From contig OZ245887.1 in NCBI GenBank assembly GCA_965229545.1, forward strand, positions 806,001 through 870,000: 64,000 bases of DNA. Direction: 5' to 3'. Positions 1 through 8,879 of this stretch are shown here, piece after piece (the stretch's first letter is position 1; each line of letters opens with the position of its first letter). A program made the position numbers and the translations under genes. The notes below the pieces were generated by a model. The model saw nothing but the letters and a program-made list of their open reading frames with translations. It had not been told where the DNA came from and ran no database searches. The DNA is from Megaera sp965229545. Lineage in GTDB: Bacteria; Pseudomonadota; Alphaproteobacteria; Rickettsiales; Rickettsiaceae.

Positions 1-833
1 AAGCTGGAAAACGTCGGGAACAAATAGCGGTATGCAAAGTACGGATGGTAGTAATGTATGTATTTATGTCTCTTGCGGAGGAGATCCGTTTGCACCTAAC
101 AATACTTCTAATCCATTTTATGAAGACGGTTGGGCTGCAGCTGCAAGAATGCAAGTTATTGCCGGTCAGGAACTTGGGCATTATGCTGATATAATCCGCA
201 ATAGCCAGGGGCAACAAATAGGTAGGCACTCTGCTAACTTTTCTTGCACTAGAGCTAAGCCGCATGTCAAAGAAGGTAGAAGAAACGATATAAAAAGATG
301 CAATAATTTATATAAAAATCTCCTCTCATGGGGTATGGATAAAATGCTCTCTTTAGAAGAAAAGCTAAAATTTTATAATAAGCAAAAAATTTCTGGTCTC
401 AAAGTATTGTGGATTCGGATGTTAATTCAATACCATAAGTATAGGTTCAGCAAACTTGCTATCAATAGTAATTGTATATTTGTCAAAAAATTTTTAAATG
501 AAAAATATATGGCAATAATGATAAAGACTATGATTCTAGATATGCAATCAAACCTTTCGCCAGCAGCAGATGTTTATAAACGGACTGACCCCAGAAGCTG
601 AAGAAGCAATAGCATGTGTGGAAGCACTTGCAAGAGTTCCTCAACAAGTTATGAAGTGGGGATACTTAACTACGAAATCTACAATGCATGATTTATACAA
701 AATTTATTATGGTGAGGTTATACCTGTTGTGCGTCAGGGGGTATACTAGGCCACTAAAAAAGAATCTGCGCCAAGCATACTAGTCCACCCCTGCGCCAGG
801 TGAGAAGTCCACTTTCAAAAGAAAAGAACAATG

Positions 834-867
834 CTAATTTAGTTAATTTATTTGTTAACTAAATTAG
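834..867 (+). promoter_or_regulatory. Perfect hairpin upstream of istA
   Basis: CTAATTTAGTTAA (834-846) and TTAACTAAATTAG (855-867) form a perfect 13-base-pair stem with an 8-base loop, about 18 bases before the istA start at 885. The same hairpin is conserved in the other IS21 copy (61762-61795). It is purely A/T apart from a few pairs and has no T-run, so an operator or translation-limiting leader is more likely than a terminator; this role is inference. Confidence 0.5.
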
Positions 868-884
868 AGTTTAAATTAAATTGA

Positions 885-2152
885 ATGAGGAAATATAGTA
901 TGTCAACAATTAGAGAAGTGCTGTACCAGCACATCAAAGGTAACAGCCAAAGACAGATAGCCAGATCATTTGATCTATCGAGGGATACAATAAGAAAATA
1001 TATTGAGTTAGCAAGACAAGAAAATCTCAGTATTTTAGCTAGTGATTCTGAATTAAACAGGATAGCAATCAAGGTTGAAGAAAAATTATATAAGAACGAA
1101 CCTATACAGCAAGCATCTGCGATGATAATGCTTGCAGAATATAATGAGGCAATAGGGAACTGGCTAAAACAAAGAAGTATAACCCACACCCAAATTCGGC
1201 GTTTAGAGTCTGTCATATAGTTTGTGTAAGTTGCAAAAGGATATAGTAGAAAATACTATAAAAAAGCAACTTACACAAACTATATGACAGACTCGAATTA
1301 TCAAGGTTTTATGGTTTTACAATAGATCCAACTAAAGTTTTTAAGCCGGAGCATAAAGGCAAAGTGGAGCGCTCTATTAGGATAGTTAGAGAACAACTTA
1401 TAGCCGGTAAATCATATAGCAATATTATAGAGGCTAATATTGAAGCGATCAAGTGGTGTAAAAATGAAATATCACATAGAATATGTACTACAACAGAATC
1501 AAAGCCAATTGATACATTTTTATTGGAAGAAAAGGAATGTTTACTTCCTATACCGTCAGGTATTTTTGATATGCCGATTTGGACTACCTGCACAGTACAA
1601 AAAGACCACCATTTTATGGTCAAAGGTAATTTTTATTCGGTGCCAACAAAATATATCGGGGAAGAGGTTAGTATTCGTATTGGGCTAAAGACCGTTACAG
1701 CCTATTATAAACACCAGATCATAAAAACCCATCCGAGGAATTATAATAAAGGTCAATGGATTACCGACGAAAAAGATTACCCAAAATCTGCTTTATATTA
1801 TTTAGAGAATAATCCTGAGAAATGTTTAAGTTGTGCTAAAGGCATAGGTAATTCTACATACCAGGTAATAAGCAGAATTCTTGCATCAGGCGGTAGAATA
1901 TCACTACGTAAAGTTCAAGGTATTTTAAGATTATCGCAGACATACGGTAATGACAGACTAGAAGCTGCATGTTTGCGAGCTGTGTCTTATGATAATTATA
2001 CTTATGAGGCTATATCCAATATTTTAAAAAATAAACTGGATCAGTACTCTATTCCTAATATTGAAGGCGGTAAAGTGAAGAATATTAAGGCTAATGCTTA
2101 TATTAGAGATCCAAAAGAATATAGCTCTGATATGGAGGCTAATTATGCCTAA
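885..2152 (+). pseudogene. istA: istA transposase, internally deleted
   Basis: The N-terminal part (885-1205) holds the helix-turn-helix region (SQRQIARSFDLSRDTIRKYI) and ends where the inserted inverted repeat begins. From 1295 the C-terminal part resumes with FYGFTIDPTKVFKPEHKGKV and runs to TAA at 2150-2152. Against the sister copy, 381 bases (127 codons) covering most of the DDE catalytic core are missing. The two halves are in frames separated by stops in the insert. IstA normally cuts and joins element ends, with IstB as helper; this copy is dead. The end overlaps the istB start, suggesting translational coupling in the intact ancestor. Confidence 0.9.
1206..1294. repeat. 89-bp miniature inverted-repeat element from the IS256-type IS
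   Basis: Two perfect 29-base inverted arms (starting GAGTCTGTCATATAG and ending CTATATGACAGACTC) surround a 31-base centre. The first ~67 bases match the left end of the IS256-type element at 3403, with two differences in the centre. It carries no gene. It sits exactly at a 381-base deletion in istA and has no target duplication, so insertion was accompanied or followed by an adjacent deletion. Confidence 0.85.
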
Positions 2153-2915
2153 CTTGCAACTCGATAATTTGGTACAACAACTTAAGTTATCTGGAATATC
2201 TGATAGTTTGGATAGCAGGTTAAGGCAAGCCAGAGACGCTGCAATGCCATATGAAGAACTGCTTTTAATGCTATTCCAAGATGAGGTGGATAATAGAGAT
2301 CAAAGCTCTCTGCAAAGAAGAGTTGTCCAAGCAAAATTTGAAGAAACAAAAACATTTGAAGGGTTTAATTTAAAACGATATTCACTCAAAATTAGACATG
2401 CAATTAATGACTTAATGACTGCAAAATTTATCAAAGAAAAGAACCATGTAATCATTATGGGGCTGGTAGGTACTGGTAAAACGCACTTATCTCAAGCTCT
2501 TGGAATGTTAGCTTGCCAGCGCAATAAAAAGGTAAAGTTTATAAGGAGCAACGAACTATTCAATGAATTTTATCGCTCTAGAACCGATTTTACTTATGAT
2601 GTCATTTTTAAGCGATACACAAAAGTTGATTTATTGATTTTAGATGACTTCGGCTTAAAAACTTTGTCAGCAGAACAATCATCTGACTTATATGATTTAA
2701 TAGCGGCCGTGCATATAAATGCTAGTCTGATCATTACCACAAATAGGAAAATTGAAACATGGGCAGAAATATTTTTTGATCCTGTTATGGCTAACGTTGC
2801 TTTGGATAGAATAGTTAATAATTCGTATAGAGTAGTATTAGAGGGTAATTCTTACCGAAAAAATTTTACGCCAAAATTTAAAATGGAGGATGACAATATG
2901 ATACAAAAAAGTTAG
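2145..2915 (+). CDS. istB: IstB-type transposition ATPase
   Basis: This 256-residue DnaC-like AAA+ protein assists IstA in target choice. Walker A is GLVGTGKTHLS near residue 108, followed by a Walker B region LLILDDFGL and a sensor ITTNR. The start is the ATG inside the end of istA, giving the usual 8-base overlap; a longer in-frame upstream reading is just istA sequence. The protein is intact and differs from the second copy (59441-60211) at only a few residues (for example RTDF versus RADF). With both istA copies broken in this window, IstB has no local partner. Confidence 0.92.
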   Translation: MPNLQLDNLVQQLKLSGISDSLDSRLRQARDAAMPYEELLLMLFQDEVDNRDQSSLQRRVVQAKFEETKTFEGFNLKRYSLKIRHAINDLMTAKFIKEKNHVIIMGLVGTGKTHLSQALGMLACQRNKKVKFIRSNELFNEFYRSRTDFTYDVIFKRYTKVDLLILDDFGLKTLSAEQSSDLYDLIAAVHINASLIITTNRKIETWAEIFFDPVMANVALDRIVNNSYRVVLEGNSYRKNFTPKFKMEDDNMIQKS

Positions 2916-3194
2916 TATAAAGTGGACTTCTCATCTGGCGCAGGGGTGAACTAAAATACCTAGCGCACAACAATACCTTCATTAATTAAAAATTATGAGT
3001 TATACACTAATACTAAATATGAAAGAAACTATAGTTTTTATAAGCCAGCAATTCTACAATCAATTATCACAAAATTCCGCCTTAAAAAAGACCGTTTTAA
3101 ATTTACCCCTATCAGAGATGTTTAATATAAAAATATGATTGACTCGCAAATCAAATTAAATTAGTTTGTGAGCTATATTTATAGCAACTATTAC

Positions 3195-3272
3195 GGCGGA
3201 TGTAGCTCAGCTGGTTAGAGCATCAGATTGTGGATCTGAGGGTCGCGGGTTCGAGCCCCGTCATTCGCCCCA
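3195..3272 (+). tRNA. tRNA-His (GTG)
   Basis: The cloverleaf is complete: acceptor GCGGATG (3196-3202) pairs with CATTCGC (3262-3268). The anticodon stem TCAGA/TCTGA surrounds the loop TTGTGGA with anticodon GTG. The T-loop GTTCGAG is present. The extra G at -1 (3195) faces C73 (3269), the hallmark of tRNA-His, and CCA is encoded at 3270-3272. It stands alone between the broken first gene and an IS256-type element; sequence on either side (3126-3194 and 3273-3402) shows no gene. Confidence 0.95.
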
Positions 3273-3402
3273 TGTTATTATAAGGGTTGCAAGGATTATG
3301 TTAGTAATATTAGTAGTTTTACATAACATATAAATAACATAATAATCCCGTTCGTTCTGTCGCTGAGTGAAGTATTTTATAAAATGACTGTGAATGTAAA
3401 AA

Positions 3403-4769
3403 GAGTCTGTCATATAGTTTGTGTAAGTTGCCAAAGGATATAGTAGAAGATACTATAAAAAAGCAACTTAAATACAGAGGAAAAAATGGCTAAAAAATTA
3501 GCAGAAAAAGAAGTAGATATAAATACTAAATTACTCGAAGAATTACTATCAAAAGCAGATCCATCTGAATTATTTGGTCGCGGGTGGATTATTTAATAAA
3601 CTTAAAAAGCAAATAGTAGAGAGAATTCCTGAAAGTGAATTAGAACACGATCTAGGTTATTCTAGACATAGTAAGATAATCAAGAGCGATAATAATCGTC
3701 GCAACGGCAGTTACAAAAAAACGATTATAGATGACGACGGTCATCAGATTACCGTAGATGTTTCGAGGGACAGGGAAGGAGAATTTGAACCTCAATTGAT
3801 TCCTGAAGGAGTTAGGAGATTTAGTGGTTTTGATGATAAAGTGATTTCACTATATGCAAGAGGGATGACTGTCAGTGAGATACAGGGCCATTTAGAGGAG
3901 ATATACCAGACCAATATTTCCAAGGACCTTATATCAACTGTCACTGACGGAGTAATAGAAGAAGTTACTACATGGCAAAACAGGTCCCTAGACGATGTAT
4001 ATCCAATATTATATTTGGATTGCATACATGTTAAAGCAAGGGATAATCATACAGTAATTAACAAAGCGGTATATCTTGCAATAGGTGTTAACATGGAAGG
4101 GAAAAAGGAATTACTGGGGATCTGGGTCGGTAAAAATGAAGGTTCCAAGTTTTGGATGCAGGTTGTAACTGAGCTAAAGAACAGAGGGATAAAACAGATA
4201 TATGTAGCATGCGTTGATGGATTAAAAGGCTTTCCTGAAGCCATAAATAGCATTTATCCTAATACGATTGTACAACTCTGTATAGTACATATGGCGAGGA
4301 ATTCTGTAAAATATGTTTCTTATAAGGATTTAAAAGCGGTCACAGCGGATCTTAAAAGGATTTACACTGCAAACAGCGAAGAAATAGGATATCTGGAGCT
4401 AAAATCGTTTGCTGCTAAATGGGATAATAAATATCCTGTGATCTCTGATATTTGGCAAAGGAATTGGAGCGGGATTATTCCTCTTTTTGCTTTTCCTGAT
4501 GAGATTAGGCGGGTAATTTATACTACCAATGCGATAGAATCGATAAATCGTCAAATCAGAAAAATCATCAACAATAAAGGGGTTTTTCCAGATGATAAGT
4601 CTATTTTAAAAATCGTATTTTTGGCTCTAAAAAATGCTGCCAAAAAATGGAGCATGCCGATTAAAAATTGGTCTTTGGCATTGAATCAATTTGAAATTTT
4701 ATGCGGGGATTTTAGGCATGATTTACTGGAATTAAAAAATACAACTTACACAAAATAAATGATTAACTC
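3403..4769 (+). mobile_element. IS256-family (mutator) insertion sequence
   Basis: The left end GAGTCTGTCATATAG and the right end, read inward as GAGTTAATCATTTAT, form imperfect terminal repeats sharing TTTGTGTAAGTTG. The flanks TGTAAAAA and TGTAAAAT match at 7 of 8 positions, fitting the 8-base target duplication of this family. It carries one transposase gene with a frameshift. Its left end is the source of the 89-base inverted-repeat element at 1206-1294. Confidence 0.85.
3486..4758 (+). pseudogene. IS256-family transposase, one frameshift
   Basis: The natural start is ATG 3486 (MAKKLAEKEVDINTK), after AGAGGAAAAA. That frame reaches ADPSELFG and stops at TAA 3594-3596; the rest of the protein continues in the next frame from about 3580 (GGLFNKLKKQIVERI) to 4758. 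Together they make a normal ~420-residue mutator transposase. Catalytic acidic residues are visible in YLDCIHVKARD, ACVDGLKGF and NAIESINRQIRK. A single-base change around GGTCGCGGGTGG separates the frames. Programmed frameshifting is not usual for this family, so inactivation is the simpler reading. Confidence 0.85.
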
Positions 4770-4922
4770 TGTAAAATATTTTTTGACTATGGCAAATATC
4801 ACACTACTATCACATAATATGACTTCTCTCTTCTGTTCGTTCCTTATGAGTGGATGGTTTCGTTCCGAGCGGGGGTGTGGGTTTTTTGAAAACTAGAACG
4901 GAACAAGATAGAATATTTTTTC

Positions 4923-5182
4923 CTATTTTACGTCTTTCCATATATCGTATGTCTTTGATATTCCTCCGAGTATTATATTACTTCTAGCCCAAGGTTGTGC
5001 TGTCTGTATATCTCGTATACTACTTGCCGCATATGCTCTAGCTAGATTTATTGCTTTAGGATTTATCTTGGCTTGCGGTCTTTGATAATACATTTTGGCT
5101 TCAACTGCTCTTGCTTTCATTTCATCGTCATAAGCTTGCATTCTAAGCATTAGTCCTGACGTATCGTTTTCTGTTATGGTAT
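4923..5182 (-). pseudogene. Unrecognised small protein, cut by IS630
   Basis: An open frame reads from the IS630 edge (5182) through ITENDTSGLMLRMQAYDD to a stop at 4923. If IS630 copy 1 is removed with one TA, the frame extends upstream to an ATG at 6338 (MRRQDMQDINT), overlapping the end of the reverse transcriptase in another frame, giving about 95 residues. Composition is soluble and mixed (AYAASSIRDIQTAQPW), which looks like real protein. I cannot assign a family. It could be a truncated gene downstream of the intron. Bases 4770-4922 hold no gene I can see. Confidence 0.4.
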
Positions 5183-5184
5183 TA

Positions 5185-6310
5185 CTCTAGCCTTTAAATA
5201 TTGAACATTATATAGTAGCATAAGCTATTTCTTTCTTTTTAAAATAATTTTGAATTTTTATACCATTAAACTGAATTTGTGTTAAATAGGACCGTACATT
5301 AATTGTTAAATCTTTTACTGATTTTAGTACTCGAAAATTATTGGAGTTAGCTTTGACATCTTGGTTTACAAGTTCTTGTGGATTCATATCAGGACAATAT
5401 GATGGTAAATAAAACAATTCTAGCTTATCCTTATGTCTTTCTACATAAGCTTTTACCTTTTTACTGTGATGCACTCTATGATTATCTAATATCAAAAATA
5501 TTTTCTGCTTAATTTGTCTGATCAGTCTACCTAAAAATTCAATACACTTTTTGCTGGTAAAATTATCTTCAAATACCATCCAGTTCATAAACCCTTGCGG
5601 ACTAATAGCAGCTAGCATATTACATTTAAATCTTGAGCCACTTCTCTTGATTGCTGGGGTCTTGCCTTTAAGACCATATGTTTTACCTCGATTATCTGTT
5701 GATTGTATCCCCATTTCATCTCCCCAATAAATTCTAGCACTTTCTTTCATTGTACGAGACTTGATTTCTGGATATGTGACTGTTAACCATTCTTTTATCT
5801 TCTCTGGATTACGTTGATAGGCTGATTTAATTGGTTTTTGAGACGTAAAACCCAATCTATTCATAATTTTTCTTATAGAACGCCTGTTATACTGATAAAG
5901 GTAATTGGATTCTATATATTCTTGTACCACTTTACTATTCCATAACGTATAATCCATTCCCAATTCATCAGGTGTATGTGATAAAATTTTAGATTTTAAT
6001 TCCTCTTCTTGATTTTTACTGATTTTAGATCCTGTTCCTACCTTTACTCCTCGCTTCTTATAGCGAAAGCTTTCTTCCTTATAAATTTTGTACTCTTTAA
6101 GATATTTCCATATAGAACTCCTAGAAAACCCAAAGGTAATAGATGCTTGTTTCTTGCTTATTCCATGTATAACTATTGCTTCCACTGCTTTCTTTCTTAA
6201 TATCTTGAGATCGCTTGGTGATAATTTTTTATTAGACATTTTGTTATTACTCTTGATACAATATCATTATATCATTTCTCTAATGTTAGTTCAATATTTA
6301 AAGGCCGGAG
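5185..6310 (-). mobile_element. IS630-family element, copy 1
   Basis: The ends CTCTAGCCTTTAAATATTG and CAATATTTAAAGGCCGGAG are near-perfect inverted repeats of about 22 bases, flanked on both sides by the TA dinucleotide (5183-5184, 6311-6312). This is the IS630/Tc1 target signature. The unit is 1126 bases with one transposase gene. It sits exactly at the TA of a TAA stop that ends the neighbouring reverse transcriptase frame. Confidence 0.92.
5208..6239 (-). CDS. IS630-family transposase (copy 1)
   Basis: This is an intact 343-residue DDE transposase. An N-terminal helix-turn-helix (KKQASITFGFSRSSIWKYL, about residues 29-47) is followed by the catalytic core. Its acidic residues lie in IYWGDEMGIQS, FLILDNHRVHHSK and SYCPDMNPQELV (D, D, E). 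It differs from the other copies at a few residues (SRTMKES versus SRAMKES). The element supplies its own promoter (TTGAAC, 17 bases, TATAAT) within the end next to the transposase start. It is cut-and-paste type with TA targets. Confidence 0.93.
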   Translation of the reverse strand: MSNKKLSPSDLKILRKKAVEAIVIHGISKKQASITFGFSRSSIWKYLKEYKIYKEESFRYKKRGVKVGTGSKISKNQEEELKSKILSHTPDELGMDYTLWNSKVVQEYIESNYLYQYNRRSIRKIMNRLGFTSQKPIKSAYQRNPEKIKEWLTVTYPEIKSRTMKESARIYWGDEMGIQSTDNRGKTYGLKGKTPAIKRSGSRFKCNMLAAISPQGFMNWMVFEDNFTSKKCIEFLGRLIRQIKQKIFLILDNHRVHHSKKVKAYVERHKDKLELFYLPSYCPDMNPQELVNQDVKANSNNFRVLKSVKDLTINVRSYLTQIQFNGIKIQNYFKKKEIAYATI

Positions 6311-7636
6311 TAATATCTTGCATATCTTGACGCCTCATTTCCTACAATTACTTGGTCTGCCAACTTGTATAGACCATGATTATTATAAAACCATGAAGGA
6401 GGATAGTCTCTCCATCCTTTTGCTTGTTTCTTATGTTTCTTCCTCAACATTATACATAGTGTCATTGTAATGTAGCTATCTATCCTCCTAAAGTGTTCTC
6501 TAGAGTTTCCACCTTTGAAGTAGTTCGCCCACCCCCTAATTATTGGGTTTAGTTTCTTTTCTATAAGTTCAGGCAATAACCAATGTTGCCTTGTCCTTAC
6601 TGTTTCTCGAACTTTCTCTTTGACAGTTTTCATAGCTTGGTTTGTCGGATAGTAATATGTTTTGAGTTTTCCTGTTCTTTTTGAGGCTTGTCTCACAAAG
6701 CGGAATCCAAGAAAATCAAAACTCTCATGTCTTGTATCAATCACTTTCGTTTTATCTACATTCAGTTCAAGTTTTAGATTTTCCATAACATTATTTACTT
6801 CCTTTAAGTATTTATCGGGGCTTCTTGAGCACAGCACCACAAAATCATCTGCATAGCGAACAATATGTGCGTCATGCCCTTTCTTATTAAACCCCTTTTC
6901 TTCCCAAGCTGTATCCCAGATAGTGTAAATAAAGGTTTGCAAGTAGCGGAGAAATAACTCCACCTTGCGGCGTACCCGTTATTTGCTTTCTAATTTGCAT
7001 ATCTTCCATTACACCCGCCTTCAACCAGAGTTTTATCAATCTAACAATAGAGTTATCAGTAATTCTATTGTTGATTGCCTTCAAAAGTATGTCATGAGTT
7101 ATAGTGTCGAAATAGTTACTTACATCTGCATCAATGACATATCTGCATCCATAGTTGAGATATTTATATATCTCTCTATGAGCCATATGTGCACTTCGCT
7201 TAGGTCTAAACCCATATGAGAAGTCTTTAAAATCCGCTTCGAATATTGGTTCAATAACTAGTTTCATACATGTTTGCACTACACGGTCTGCAATTGTAGG
7301 TATACCTATGGGTCTTTGTTTCCCATTAGATTTAAGGATATATACCCTTTTTACTGGGGCAGGCTTATAAGTTTTGCTTATTAAGCTATCCTTAATTTCG
7401 TTTAGAAAGACGTCCACTCCAATATCTTCTTCTATATAAGATATGGATTGTTCATCTACACCTGGTGTTCCCTTATTCGCTTTTACTTTCTTCCAAGATT
7501 GCATAAGAATATCTTGCCTATACATCTTGTCATAAAGCACACCAAATTTGCGTCTTGGATTAACTTTGGCAGCTTGGTAAAGTTTACGCTGAAGTACCCG
7601 TATATTTTCTTGAGTGTTTATAGCTTTCGCAATCAC
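6311..7636 (-). pseudogene. ltrA: Group II intron reverse transcriptase/maturase, frameshifted
   Basis: Two overlapping frames join into one ~440-residue intron-encoded protein. The first (7636 to about 6925) holds RT blocks SYGFRPKRSAHMAH, DADVSNYFDTITHD and GTPQGGVISPLLANLYLH. The second continues with IWDTAWEEKGF, the catalytic RYADDFVVL, FDFLGFRFV and the maturase region NPIIRGWANYFKGG. A one-base loss near 6920-6925 separates them. The true stop (TAT TAA) was split by IS630 copy 1, which now adds four foreign residues. No HNH endonuclease domain is seen. Catalytic YADD is kept, but the frameshift should kill the protein. Confidence 0.88.
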
Positions 7637-8196
7637 TTAATACCTCTTTCATTATAAACATAGTTAAAGTAGAGCCCCTTCCCTAGTATAAGTTTTGTTG
7701 TCTTATACATTGCTGGTACTATGAACTCCTCCGACTCCTCATTCCTGCTTTCTTCCAGATTTCAGCGGGCGGCCTTATACTTTCCGTTACGCAGTGAGTT
7801 ATCTGCGACAGGGTGAGGTCTCGACTGTTTCCCTCAAATACTTTCTATACATACCATCCTCTATATCCCGAATTCCTATACTAACTTCAGTTAATGGTTA
7901 ATCCATTAGTAAACACTGGCTTTCGCCCCCATTCTAAAGGCTCAGCGGAATCACCCTACATCACACTCTCCCAACATATTTGTGTGACTAACATTTACGA
8001 GACTTACTAAGGTTCACTCTCGTTACGGTCTGTATATTTGCTCGTTCCCACGGTTTGGGTCTGGGGACACGTTAGTCAGCGTTGCTTCCGCATTTCAATC
8101 ACTATCCATACGTACGCCATAGCTACTCGGCCAAACCACTAATTGCCGAGGTAGGACTTTCACCTACTAGTATCTGAGCGACTTAACAGCCCGCTC
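7637..8196 (-). ncRNA. Group II intron 5' RNA domains
   Basis: Upstream of the reverse transcriptase, about 560 bases without a gene read on the minus strand as typical intron RNA. It opens GAGCGGGCTGTTAAGTCGC and is followed by paired segments such as AGGTGAAAGTCCTACC and CAGACCCAAACCGTGGG. The first bases follow directly on the ssb TGA stop. The exact 5' boundary is uncertain because the usual GUGYG start is not exact. I could not find a domain V in the expected place after the reverse transcriptase, so the 3' end of the intron seems lost. Confidence 0.6.
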
Positions 8197-8629
8197 AAAA
8201 TGGAATTTCATCATCTAATTCACTATTATCAAAATCAGGGATGTTATTATTAGTATTTGTATCAGCCAAAGCACCTGGTTTACCATCAAGAAGGATCAGG
8301 CTTGTATTAAATCCTTGTAAAACTACTTCGGTAGTATATCGTTCCTGACCATTATTATCCATCCATTTTCTCGTTTGAAGTTGCCCTTCAATATATAATT
8401 TTGAACCCTTTTTTACATAGTTTTTGACAATACCAACCAAACCTTCCTTAAAAACAACAATACGATGCCATTCTGTTTTTTCCTTCCTTTCACCACTAAT
8501 TTTATCTTTCCAAGCCTCAGTAGTTGCTATGCTAAAACTTGCAACTTCTTTTCCGTCAGAAGTGCTTCTAATCTCTGGATCTTTACCTAAATTACCAATT
8601 AATGTAACTTTATTTAAACTACCTGCCAT
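8195..8629 (-). CDS. ssb: Single-stranded DNA-binding protein
   Basis: This 144-residue SSB coats single-stranded DNA in replication and repair. The OB-fold is clear from NKVTLIGNLGKDPEIRST through WHRIVVFKEGLVGIVKNY and YIEGQLQTRKW. A short Asn/Asp-rich linker follows, then the conserved acidic tip DDEIPF that recruits partner proteins. It is somewhat short for the family but complete. It is divergent from uvrA across 250 bases, an arrangement common in alphaproteobacteria that fits a shared repair-linked control region. Group II intron sequence begins right at the stop codon, so the normal terminator has been displaced. Confidence 0.97.
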   Translation of the reverse strand: MAGSLNKVTLIGNLGKDPEIRSTSDGKEVASFSIATTEAWKDKISGERKEKTEWHRIVVFKEGLVGIVKNYVKKGSKLYIEGQLQTRKWMDNNGQERYTTEVVLQGFNTSLILLDGKPGALADTNTNNNIPDFDNSELDDEIPF

Positions 8630-8879
8630 TAGCTATAATTCCTATCTTTCTTAAATTTAATAACGATTAAAAAAACTTTTAACTCTCCTATAATAGCTAT
8701 ATCATATCCATAAACACCTTTCAAAGAGAATTTACCAGATCCCGATATAAACTAATAAAAAACAACTGAATTACTAGGCAAAGCAGCATAATATAATCCA
8801 TATTAAAATTTATTATTGCATTACAGAGTTTTTGCCTACTATAATGCTCGAAGGTTTTTATATTAATCAATATTGAAAT

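Larger units (their letters stand above)
725..2972 (+). mobile_element. IS21-family element, copy 1 (defective)
   Basis: The element begins TGTTGTGCG and ends CGCACAACA. It is flanked by the 5-base direct repeat ATACC (720-724 and 2973-2977). It carries istA followed by istB with an 8-base overlap, the standard IS21 arrangement. Both ends contain further short repeats of the type CTGCGCCAGG/GCGCCAAG, as expected for transposase binding sites. The istA gene has lost 381 bases, replaced by an 89-base inverted-repeat element, so this copy cannot transpose on its own. It is nearly identical to the copy at 59384-61904. Confidence 0.9.
1..3125 (+). pseudogene. Decayed unknown gene split by IS21
   Basis: I do not recognise this protein. 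The reading frame is open from base 1 (the start lies upstream) to about 400, then shifts frame at least twice between about 400 and 570. It continues in a third frame through MFINGLTPEAEEA to the IS21 insertion at 724. After the element and its 5-base target repeat, the same frame resumes at 2978 and stops with TAA at 3123-3125. The N-terminal part contains GQELGHYADI, which resembles the helix of zinc metallopeptidases (HELGHY), but with Gln in place of the first His it may not bind metal. The C-terminal half is rich in Lys, Tyr and Asn. It is clearly non-functional. The interrupted gene and element account for the whole first 3.1 kb. Confidence 0.6.

Noticed and set aside
848..1216. Minus-strand frame of 122 codons
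   Set aside because: Shadow of the istA N-terminal region; its mirror occurs in the second IS21 copy.
5183..5184. Group II intron domain V just after the reverse transcriptase
   Set aside because: No GAGC...AGC hairpin of the right form found between 4770 and 5183.
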